Source of the DNA: Oscillibacter hominis
GTDB taxonomy: Bacteria; Bacillota; Clostridia; Oscillospirales; Oscillospiraceae
Reading direction: 5' to 3'
Assembly: GCF_014334055.1 (NCBI RefSeq)
Contig: NZ_CP060490.1
Coordinates: forward strand, 2,108,001 to 2,172,000
DNA: 64,000 nt
Under the pieces are notes generated by a model that searched no databases, was not told where the DNA came from, and saw nothing but the letters and a program-made list of their open reading frames with translations. The first letter of the stretch is position 1; every line of letters starts with the position of its first letter. The translations under genes and the position numbers were made by a program. Below are positions 1-6,587 of the stretch, piece by piece.

Positions 1-56
1 GCTATCTCTTCCCGCCGATCATTACGTTTGTACCCAACCTGTTGATGGGCGCGTAG
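1..56 (+). CDS. C-terminal end of a probable TRAP transporter large permease (partial)
   Basis: An open frame enters from the left edge (codons from position 3) and stops at TAG 54-56, giving a hydrophobic tail ending in ITFVPNLLMGA. The tail resembles the end of the DctM protein encoded at 38420-39700, which closes with ITLFLPHLIFG, so a TRAP large permease is the best guess. It lies 22 bases ahead of the grdE-like gene on the same strand, suggesting that the transporter feeds the reductase. Only about 18 residues are visible, so the assignment is tentative. Confidence 0.5.
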   Translation, partial: YLFPPIITFVPNLLMGA

Positions 57-78
57 TTCTTATAAGGAGTCTGATCCA

Positions 79-1383
79 ATGAAGTTAACCGTAGAAACCA
101 TCCAGATCAAGGATCTGCAATTCGGAGCCGAGACCTGCTTCCGGGATGGAATCCTCTATGTGAGCAAAGAGGATATCCTGGCATTTGCCGCCGAGGAGCC
201 CTGTTTCGACACTCTGAAGATTGACATTGCCCGCCCCGGGGACTCCACCCGCATCATCAATGTGGTGGACGTGGTGCAGCCCCGGTGTAAGGTATCTGGC
301 AACATCGACTGGCCCGGCGTGCTGACAGAGGAGTACGAAATCGCCGGCTCCGGCGTCACCCGGGCGGTGAATGGCATGGGCATCGTCCTGTGCCAGAATG
401 ACACCTACTGGTCCCGGAAATGGGGTTCTTTTGACATGAGCGGCGAATGCGCCGCCATCAACCCCTACGCCAAAATGCCAGAACTGGTCATCGAGCCCAT
501 GGCTCCGGAGAACGCGGATTTCCGAGACTACCGCGAGGCGGTGCGCCGCGTGGGGTACAAGACCAGCGTCATGCTGGCCAAGGCCACCTTGGGCGTGGAG
601 GCTGACAGCTCCGAGACCTTTGACAATGAGAAGCAGTACCCGGACCTGCCCAGCATCGCCTACTCCTATCAGATCTATTCCAAGCAGTATGACACCCAGA
701 ACTACCGTGAACCCATGGTCTACGGCAACGCCGTCCCCGACAGCCTGCCCCTCATCATGCAGCCCACGGAAATCCTGGACGGCGCCATCTCCCTGTGCGG
801 GGGCTTCCGCTGCGTCACCACCTATGAGATTCAGAACCACCCTGTGATCGTGGAGCTGATGCGCCGCCACGGCAAGGACCTGAACTTTGCCGGCGTACTG
901 ATCACCGTCACCTCCGTGGAGGCCAAGCACCGCTACCTGGTCTCCAAAATGGCCGCCAACCTCCTCAAGGAGGTCTTCCACGCCGACGGCGTCATTGTCA
1001 CCAAGGGCGTGGGCGGTGCCTCCACGCTGTGCGTGGGCGCCATCGCCAGCGAGGCGGAGAAATTGGGCATCAAGGCTGTGCCCATCATCCAGATTCTCAA
1101 TGGCAAGAGCAACCTGGCCATCGAGTGCATGATCAGTGAGCAGAATGTGGACTCCATCGTCTGCTCCGGCACCTATTACCATAACTTCACCCTGCCTCCA
1201 GTGGAGACCCTTCTGGGCGGGCCCCAGGACGCGCTGTACCTCAGCGGTGACGACGGCGTCATCGGCGGCCACAAAATCGCCTCCGGCGACCCCGCAAAGG
1301 GCCAGGTCCGCTCCACCTATATGAAGCAGGTGGGCCTGATGAGCCAGGTGGGCTATTCCTACGGCATGGCCGTGGACTATTGA
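79..1383 (+). CDS. grdE: GrdE-like proprotein, substrate-specific component B of a glycine/sarcosine/betaine-type reductase
   Basis: The 434-residue product matches the GrdE family, the proprotein that in known reductases is cut to give alpha and beta subunits, the latter carrying a pyruvoyl group made from Cys. The likely processing region is around 232-250: ILDGAISLC, then FRCVTTYEIQNHP; Cys240 or Cys245 would be the pyruvoyl precursor. A glycine-rich block GVGGAST follows near residue 310. The start is supported by an AAGGAG site at 62-67. The stop is 14 bases before the selenoprotein GrdB start, so the two are one operon. GrdA, GrdC and GrdD are not in the window and must be supplied in trans. 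The substrate (glycine, sarcosine, betaine or another amine) cannot be read from the sequence; the motif differs from textbook GrdE, so a different substrate is plausible. Confidence 0.82.
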   Translation: MKLTVETIQIKDLQFGAETCFRDGILYVSKEDILAFAAEEPCFDTLKIDIARPGDSTRIINVVDVVQPRCKVSGNIDWPGVLTEEYEIAGSGVTRAVNGMGIVLCQNDTYWSRKWGSFDMSGECAAINPYAKMPELVIEPMAPENADFRDYREAVRRVGYKTSVMLAKATLGVEADSSETFDNEKQYPDLPSIAYSYQIYSKQYDTQNYREPMVYGNAVPDSLPLIMQPTEILDGAISLCGGFRCVTTYEIQNHPVIVELMRRHGKDLNFAGVLITVTSVEAKHRYLVSKMAANLLKEVFHADGVIVTKGVGGASTLCVGAIASEAEKLGIKAVPIIQILNGKSNLAIECMISEQNVDSIVCSGTYYHNFTLPPVETLLGGPQDALYLSGDDGVIGGHKIASGDPAKGQVRSTYMKQVGLMSQVGYSYGMAVDY

Positions 1384-1397
1384 GAAAGGAGGGACAT

Positions 1398-2708
1398 ATG
1401 GAAACGAAAAAATGGAGAGTGGTCTGCTACGTCAACCAGTTCTTCGGTCAGATCGGCGGCGAGGACATGGCCCATGTGGGCTTCAGCGTAAAAGAAGAGC
1501 CGATAGGGCCGGCCCTGCTGTTCCAGAACCTTCTGAAAGATGACTGTGACGTGGTGGGCACCGTGATCTGCGGCGACAACTATTTCGCAGAGCATACGGA
1601 AAAGGCCGTGGCCGAGGGCGTGGAACTGGTCCGCGGCTTAAAGCCCGACCTCTTTATCGCCGGCCCCGCCTTCAACGCCGGGCGCTACGGCATCAGCTGC
1701 GGAAACATGGCCGCGGCGGTGGGCCGGGAACTGGGCATCCCCACGGTCACCGGCATGTTCCCCGAAAACCCGGCAGTGGACCTTTTCCGCAAGGACACCT
1801 ACATCGTCAAAACCGCCATCCTCTCCTCCACGCTGCGCAAGGTGGCCCCCACCATGGCCAGCATCGGAGTGCGCCTTTTAAAGCATGAGCATATCGGCAG
1901 CGCGGAGTCCGAGGGCTATGTGATCCGGGACATCATCCTCAACGAGGAGCAGCCTCAGAATGCGGCGGACCGGGCCATTGAAATGCTGCTGAAAAAGATC
2001 AAGGGAGAACCCTTCAAAAGTGAGCTCCTGCCCCCCAACTTTGACGTGGTGGAGCCCGCGCCCCCTGTGGCCGATCTGAAGACCGCCCGGCTGGCCCTGG
2101 TCAGCGATGGCGGCTTGATCCCCCAGACCAACCCCGACAAGCTCAAGCCAAACGGCAGCACCAAGGTGGGCTGCTATAACTGGGATCGGCTGACAGCGGA
2201 GCCCTATTTCGTCATCCACAGCGGCTATGACGGCACCTGGGTGATGGAAAACCCCTACCGCCTGTTTCCCGTGGACGTTCTCCGGGAAGAGGTGGAGCAG
2301 GGAAACTTAGGCTACCTGGACGACGAGGTCTATGTCACCTGCGGCAACTGCGCCTCCGTGGCGGCCGCCAAGGCCAAGGGCCAAAAGATTGCCCAGGCGC
2401 TTTTGGACGAGGGCATTACCGCCGCCATCCTCACCTCCACCTGAGGCACCAGCACTCGTTGCGGGTCAACGATTGTCAAGGAAATTGAGCGTGTGGGCAT
2501 CCCCGTCACGCAGATCTGCGCGGTGGTGGACATCGCCAAGTCCGTGGGTTCCTCCCGGATCCTCCGCGGCTTTGCCATCACCTGCCCTGTGGGGAACCCC
2601 TCCCTGAGCCCGGCGGACGAGAAAACCTCCCGCCGCCGCTATGTGGAAAAGGCCCTGGATATGCTCACCCGCCCCGGCAAGCGCGGTGCTGTGGAAGATA
2701 TCCTGTAA
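1398..2708 (+). CDS. grdB: GrdB-like selenoprotein, component B of a glycine/sarcosine/betaine-type reductase (UGA read as Sec)
   Basis: The reading frame meets TGA at 2442-2444 and continues without shift to TAA at 2706-2708, giving 436 residues, the normal GrdB length. The UGA lies in the sequence TST-U-GTSTRCGST, matching the Sec motif of GrdB, so residue 349 is selenocysteine rather than a stop. GrdB attacks the substrate, displaces the amine, and passes a carboxymethyl group to the Sec of GrdA. As I recall the family, canonical GrdB has Cys three residues after Sec; here it is Ser352, while Cys355 remains. The start at 1398 has a GAAAGGAGG site 5-7 bases upstream; a TTG in frame at 1380 is less likely. 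Translation requires SelA-D outside the window. The FGGY kinase and RpiR gene downstream hint at an unusual substrate. Confidence 0.88.
2445..2471 (+). promoter_or_regulatory. Candidate bacterial SECIS stem-loop after the grdB UGA
   Basis: Starting 12 bases after the UGA, CGTTG (2457-2461) pairs with CAACG (2467-2471) around the loop CGGGT. A small stem with G in the apical loop a short distance past the UGA is what SelB recognises in bacteria. The stem is only 5 bp and has not been folded computationally. Confidence 0.5.
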
Positions 2709-2735
2709 AAAGGCCTGATTATCAGGAAGTTTCAT

Positions 2736-2764
2736 TTGCCCCGGGGCCTGATTGCGTGTAGAAT
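2736..2764 (+). promoter_or_regulatory. Sigma-A type promoter for the rpiR-kinase pair
   Basis: TTGCCC (2736-2741) and TAGAAT (2759-2764) are separated by 17 bases, 43 bases before the rpiR start. The 9-mer GGCCTGATT occurs at 2712 and again at 2745 inside the spacer, a possible operator repeat. Confidence 0.5.
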
Positions 2765-2806
2765 GAATTTTATGACACAATACGTCCAATGAGGGGGCAC
2801 AAGTGA

Positions 2807-3667
2807 ATGGAAGAGAACATGGGCAGCGGCGTCTTTTACAGCCGTGTGCAGGAAAAGCTGGATTCCCTGTCAAAAAAAGAGCGGGAGACTGCGGAGTATA
2901 TGGCCGCCCACCAGGGGCAGCTGATCTACGCCTCCATCACAGAGCTTGCCGAACTGGTGGGCACCAGCGAGGCCACCGTCACCCGGGTGTGCGGCAAGCT
3001 GGGCTACCGTGGCTTCCAGGCGCTGAAAGTCAGCGTTGCCCGGGAGCTGGTGACGCCCCAGGAGAAGATCCACGAGGACCTGCAGCCGGATGCTCCGGCG
3101 GAGGCCATCATTGAAAAGATCTTCTCCAGCGCCATCGAAACCCTGGTGATGACCCAGCGGGCCATGGACGCCACCGCCGTCAAGCGCAGCATCAATGCGC
3201 TGTGCTCCGCCCGGCGCATTGTGGTGTTGGGAAACGGCAACTCCGGCTCCATCGCCATGGACGCCCAGCACAAGCTTCTTCGCGTGGGGCTGGATGCCCA
3301 CGCCTATACCGACGACCATCTTCAGATGATCGCCGTCTCCTCCCTGACCGCGGAAGACGTGGTGCTGGCCATTTCCCACTCAGGCAGTTCCCGGAACGCG
3401 GCAGACGCCGCCCGGCTGGCCCGGGAGCGGGGCGCCACGGTCATCTCCATCACCAACAACGGTATCTCGCCTGTATCCAAGCTGGCCAACATCCGCCTGT
3501 ACACCTATTCCCAGGAGACCAGATACCGTACCTATGCCATCTCTTCCCGTATGGCCGAGCTGACCATCATCGACACCCTCTACACCGGGGTGGCGCTGAA
3601 GATGGGCGAACAGGCCATCGACAACTTTGAGGCGCTGGAAAAGGCGCTGATTGTCAAAAAATACTGA
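2807..3667 (+). CDS. MurR/RpiR family transcriptional regulator
   Basis: This 286-residue protein has an N-terminal RpiR-type helix-turn-helix (about 1-80, including ELAELVGTSEATVTRVCGKL) and a C-terminal SIS domain (about 125-250, with LGNGNSGSIAMDAQ and AISHSGSSRNA). SIS domains bind phosphosugars, so the regulator probably senses the product of the FGGY kinase encoded 52 bases downstream. GAGGGG sits 10 bases before the ATG. It could control both its own pair and the upstream grd-TRAP genes; this is inferred from position only. Confidence 0.87.
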   Translation: MEENMGSGVFYSRVQEKLDSLSKKERETAEYMAAHQGQLIYASITELAELVGTSEATVTRVCGKLGYRGFQALKVSVARELVTPQEKIHEDLQPDAPAEAIIEKIFSSAIETLVMTQRAMDATAVKRSINALCSARRIVVLGNGNSGSIAMDAQHKLLRVGLDAHAYTDDHLQMIAVSSLTAEDVVLAISHSGSSRNAADAARLARERGATVISITNNGISPVSKLANIRLYTYSQETRYRTYAISSRMAELTIIDTLYTGVALKMGEQAIDNFEALEKALIVKKY

Positions 3668-3719
3668 CCTGCGGTTCCGCGCTTCCTGCGCGGCACCGCA
3701 GTTTGAATGGGGAGATCCT

Positions 3720-5240
3720 ATGAAAAAACTATTCGGCGTGGACTTTGGGACCGGCGGCTGTAAAGCCACCGTCATCGATCCGGAGGGCAACATCCTGGCC
3801 AGCGCTTTTGAGGAGTATCCCTCCGAGCATGGAAGGCCCGGCTGGTCCGAGCAGGACCCCGCGCTTTGGATCGACGCTTTCGTCAACACGGTCCGCTCCT
3901 GCCGTCATCAGATGTCCGACGGGTTTGACGGCCTTTTGGGTCTTGCTGTCACCGCCTCCACCCACAACGCCGTGCTTCTTGATGAACAGGGCCAGGTGAT
4001 CCGCCGGTGCATCATGTGGAACGATCAGCGCAGCGGCGACCAGTGCCGTCGGCTGAAGGAGGACCACGGCAGCGCCATCTTTGCCATCGGCATGCAGATG
4101 CCCACCCCTACCTGGACGCTGCCCCAGCTGATGTGGGTCAAGGAAAACGAGCCGGAGAACTACGCAAAAATCCGCCGCCTGCTTTTTACCAAGGACTATG
4201 TCCGCTCCTATGTCACCGGAGACTTCTGCACCGATGTGGTGGACGCCCAGGGCAGTTTGCTCTACGACGCCCGCAGCGGATGCTGGTCCAGTGAGCTCTG
4301 CGGCCTCATCGACCTTCCCCTCTCGGTCCTGCCGGAGATCCGCAAAACCAAGGACATCGTGGGCACGGTCCGCCGGGAGGTGGCCGAGTGCACGGGGCTG
4401 CCGGAGGGGCTGAGCGTCATCGCCGGCTGCTCCGATACGGCGGCCGAGGATTTCAGCGCCGGCGCCGTCAATGAGGGCCAGATCATCATCAAGCTGGCCA
4501 CGGCCGGCAACGTGAACCTGGTCACAAACGAAGCCAATCCCCACGCCAAGTCCTTCACCTACCCCTACTCCGTGGAGGGCAAGTGGTATACCGTCACAGC
4601 CACCAACAGCTGCGCATCCGCCTACCGCTGGATGCGAGACAGCCTGTATGGCGCCGAGTGGGCCCAGTGTGAAAAAGAGGGCACGGACGTCTACCGGCTG
4701 ATGGATGAGCAGGCCGCCTCCGCGGAGCTGGGCTGCCAGGGTCTGATCTTCCACCCCTATCTGTTGGGCGAGCGCTGCCCCCTCTTCAACCCCAACGCCA
4801 GGGGCGACTTTTTCGGCGTCAGCATGGTCCACACCAAGGCCCATTTCGCCCGGGCGCTCTTGGAGGGCGTGGCCTTCAGCCTCTACGACTGCCTCCAGGT
4901 GCTCAAGGAGTTCACCGACAGCATGGAGGACATCGTCATCATCGGCGGCGGTGCCAAGAGCCCCCTGTGGTGCCAGATCGTCAGCGACATCTTCGGCCTG
5001 GAGGTCAAGCTGCCCGAGCACGCGGAGTCCTCTTTCGGCGGGGCGCTGCTGGCCGGTGTGGGCGTGGGCGTCTTTGCCAATGAGATGGAGGCCGCCAAAA
5101 CCTGCATCCGCATGAAGAAGACCTACCTGCCCAATCCGGAAAACCACGCTAAGTATATGAAGCTCTTTCAGATCTACAAAGAGGTGTCGGAGCTGTCCGC
5201 CCCGGTCTGGGAGGATCTGGCCCGATTCGTTGAGGAATAA
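3720..5240 (+). CDS. FGGY-family carbohydrate kinase (xylulokinase/gluconokinase-like)
   Basis: The 506-residue protein begins with the ATP-phosphate motif GVDFGTGGCKATVID, has WNDQRS near residue 100, and a C-terminal GGGAKSPLWCQIVSDIFG adenosine-binding motif, all typical of FGGY sugar kinases of normal length. The start is the ATG at 3720 preceded by GGGGAGA; the longer open frame upstream lacks a ribosome-binding site. The sugar is not determinable: xylulose, gluconate and autoinducer-2 kinases share these motifs. Its place after a SIS-domain regulator and a GrdB/E pair suggests a polyol or amino-sugar-like substrate. Confidence 0.88.
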   Translation: MKKLFGVDFGTGGCKATVIDPEGNILASAFEEYPSEHGRPGWSEQDPALWIDAFVNTVRSCRHQMSDGFDGLLGLAVTASTHNAVLLDEQGQVIRRCIMWNDQRSGDQCRRLKEDHGSAIFAIGMQMPTPTWTLPQLMWVKENEPENYAKIRRLLFTKDYVRSYVTGDFCTDVVDAQGSLLYDARSGCWSSELCGLIDLPLSVLPEIRKTKDIVGTVRREVAECTGLPEGLSVIAGCSDTAAEDFSAGAVNEGQIIIKLATAGNVNLVTNEANPHAKSFTYPYSVEGKWYTVTATNSCASAYRWMRDSLYGAEWAQCEKEGTDVYRLMDEQAASAELGCQGLIFHPYLLGERCPLFNPNARGDFFGVSMVHTKAHFARALLEGVAFSLYDCLQVLKEFTDSMEDIVIIGGGAKSPLWCQIVSDIFGLEVKLPEHAESSFGGALLAGVGVGVFANEMEAAKTCIRMKKTYLPNPENHAKYMKLFQIYKEVSELSAPVWEDLARFVEE

Positions 5241-5244
5241 CATC

Positions 5245-5281
5245 CGGCTCCCTGACGCCTGCGCGTCAGGGGGCCGCTTTC
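5245..5281 (+). terminator. Rho-independent terminator after the FGGY kinase
   Basis: CCCTGACGC (5250-5258) pairs with GCGTCAGGG (5263-5271) around CTGC, extended outward by CGGC/GCCG, and followed by CTTT. Confidence 0.7.
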
Positions 5282-5362
5282 CACTTCCCCACGTTCCCGT
5301 GCAGGAGCGCCCCGGAATGGAGCCCCATTTTTTTCATACAATAAAGAGAGGGAAATATTGCA

Positions 5363-5391
5363 TTGACAAATTCTTCTTTCTGCTGTAATCT
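5363..5391 (+). promoter_or_regulatory. Sigma-A promoter of the degV gene
   Basis: TTGACA (5363-5368) and TAATCT (5386-5391) are 17 bases apart, 32 bases before the ATG. Confidence 0.7.
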
Positions 5392-5423
5392 AATATGAAA
5401 GATCAGATTGTAAGGAGATCAAT

Positions 5424-6263
5424 ATGACTTGGAATATTGTTTGTGACAGCAGCTGCGACCTGCGCATAAGTGATCTGGTCAGCGATGCGGCCCGCTTTGA
5501 TATCATTCCGCTGAAACTGCTGGTGGGCGGCGAGGAATATGTGGATGACGGCAGTCTCTCCATCCCCAAGCTCCTCCAGGCAATGGAAGGTTCCAAGGAT
5601 GCCTCCTCCACCGCCTGTCCCTCTCCGGACGCCTTTGCGCAGTCCTTTTTACAGGCTGACTATTCCATCTGCATCACCATTTCCAGCCAGCTGTCCGGGA
5701 CGTATAACGCCGCCATGACGGCCAGGGGCATGGTGCTGGAAGCCCACCCGGAGAAGAAAATCTGCATCATCGATTCCAAGGCCGCGGGGACCGTGTCCGC
5801 GCTCATCGCCTTTCGCGCCAAGGAACTCATCGAGGCCGGCGGCGGATTCGAGGATGTGGCCCGGGCGCTGCGGGAGTATGCTGCCTCGCTGCGGATCACC
5901 TTTACCCTCTGTAACTTCAGCAACCTCATCAAGGCTGGGCGGATGAAGTCCTTCGTGGGCTCCGTCCTCACCAACCTGGGCATCCACGTCATCGCCGACA
6001 ACACGCCCCAGGGCACCATACACATCGCTGGAAAGGCCAGGGGTGAGGCGAAAACCTATAAATCCATCGTCAAGATGATGGCGGAGAACAAGTCTTTGGA
6101 CGGCCTTCCGGTGACCATCTCCCACTGTGAAAACCTGTCGGGCGCCATGAAGCTCAAGCAGCTGATCCTCCAGGAGCTCCCGGTCTCCAGCGTCACGCTT
6201 TATAGCTGCAAGGGACTTTGCAGCTTTTACGCCATGGAAAAGGGCATTCTGGTGGCCTATTGA
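5424..6263 (+). CDS. DegV family fatty-acid-binding protein
   Basis: The 279-residue protein shows the DegV layout: the N-terminal IVCDSSCDL block, IPLKLLVGGEEYVDD, the segment STACPSPDAFAQSF that lines the lipid pocket, and ITISSQLSGTYNAA. Family members bind a fatty acid and some (FakB) present it to the FakA kinase for phosphorylation. No FakA is nearby, so the role in lipid uptake is by family only. AAGGAG precedes the ATG. It is flanked by its own promoter and terminator, so it is a single-gene unit. Confidence 0.9.
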   Translation: MTWNIVCDSSCDLRISDLVSDAARFDIIPLKLLVGGEEYVDDGSLSIPKLLQAMEGSKDASSTACPSPDAFAQSFLQADYSICITISSQLSGTYNAAMTARGMVLEAHPEKKICIIDSKAAGTVSALIAFRAKELIEAGGGFEDVARALREYAASLRITFTLCNFSNLIKAGRMKSFVGSVLTNLGIHVIADNTPQGTIHIAGKARGEAKTYKSIVKMMAENKSLDGLPVTISHCENLSGAMKLKQLILQELPVSSVTLYSCKGLCSFYAMEKGILVAY

Positions 6264-6286
6264 GCATCGTCCGAAATTGATTCCAG

Positions 6287-6316
6287 CGGCGGACAGCCTT
6301 GCTGTCCGCCGTTTTC
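6287..6316 (+). terminator. Rho-independent terminator after degV
   Basis: CGGCGGACAGC (6287-6297) pairs perfectly with GCTGTCCGCCG (6301-6311) around CTT and is followed by TTTTCT. Confidence 0.85.
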
Positions 6317-6360
6317 TATCCTGAAGCAATCAGAAATCATTTCCAATATTTGAAAATCAT

Positions 6361-6390
6361 TTGCCCCCCGGCGCCAAAGCGTGGTATAAT
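6361..6390 (+). promoter_or_regulatory. Promoter of the GGDEF/EAL gene, with a leader of about 190 bases
   Basis: TTGCCC (6361-6366) and a consensus TATAAT (6385-6390) have an 18-base spacer. The leader from about 6397 to 6587 encodes no supported gene. I looked for a c-di-GMP riboswitch there and could not recognise one. Confidence 0.55.
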
Positions 6391-6587
6391 AGCATCAATG
6401 GTTGTCCTCGGTTTCTTGCAAATCCCATAGACGCGTCCGCAGCTTTGGACTCATGGCTGCGGCACCTGCGGCGCAGTGCCGGTCTTACGCCCCGGATTTT
6501 GAAGCATGCATCCGCTGCATTCCGCCGAACCAGAATGGACGGTTAACAGCCTTTTGCCGGGACACGGCGATGAAAGGGGGCCTCCTT

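Noticed and set aside
2442..2444. In-frame TGA in grdB as a nonsense mutation
   Set aside because: It lies in the conserved Sec motif, the frame continues to the normal GrdB length, and downstream codons keep family identity.
6397..6587. c-di-GMP riboswitch before the GGDEF/EAL gene
   Set aside because: I could not find the conserved tetraloop-receptor features of GEMM elements in the leader.
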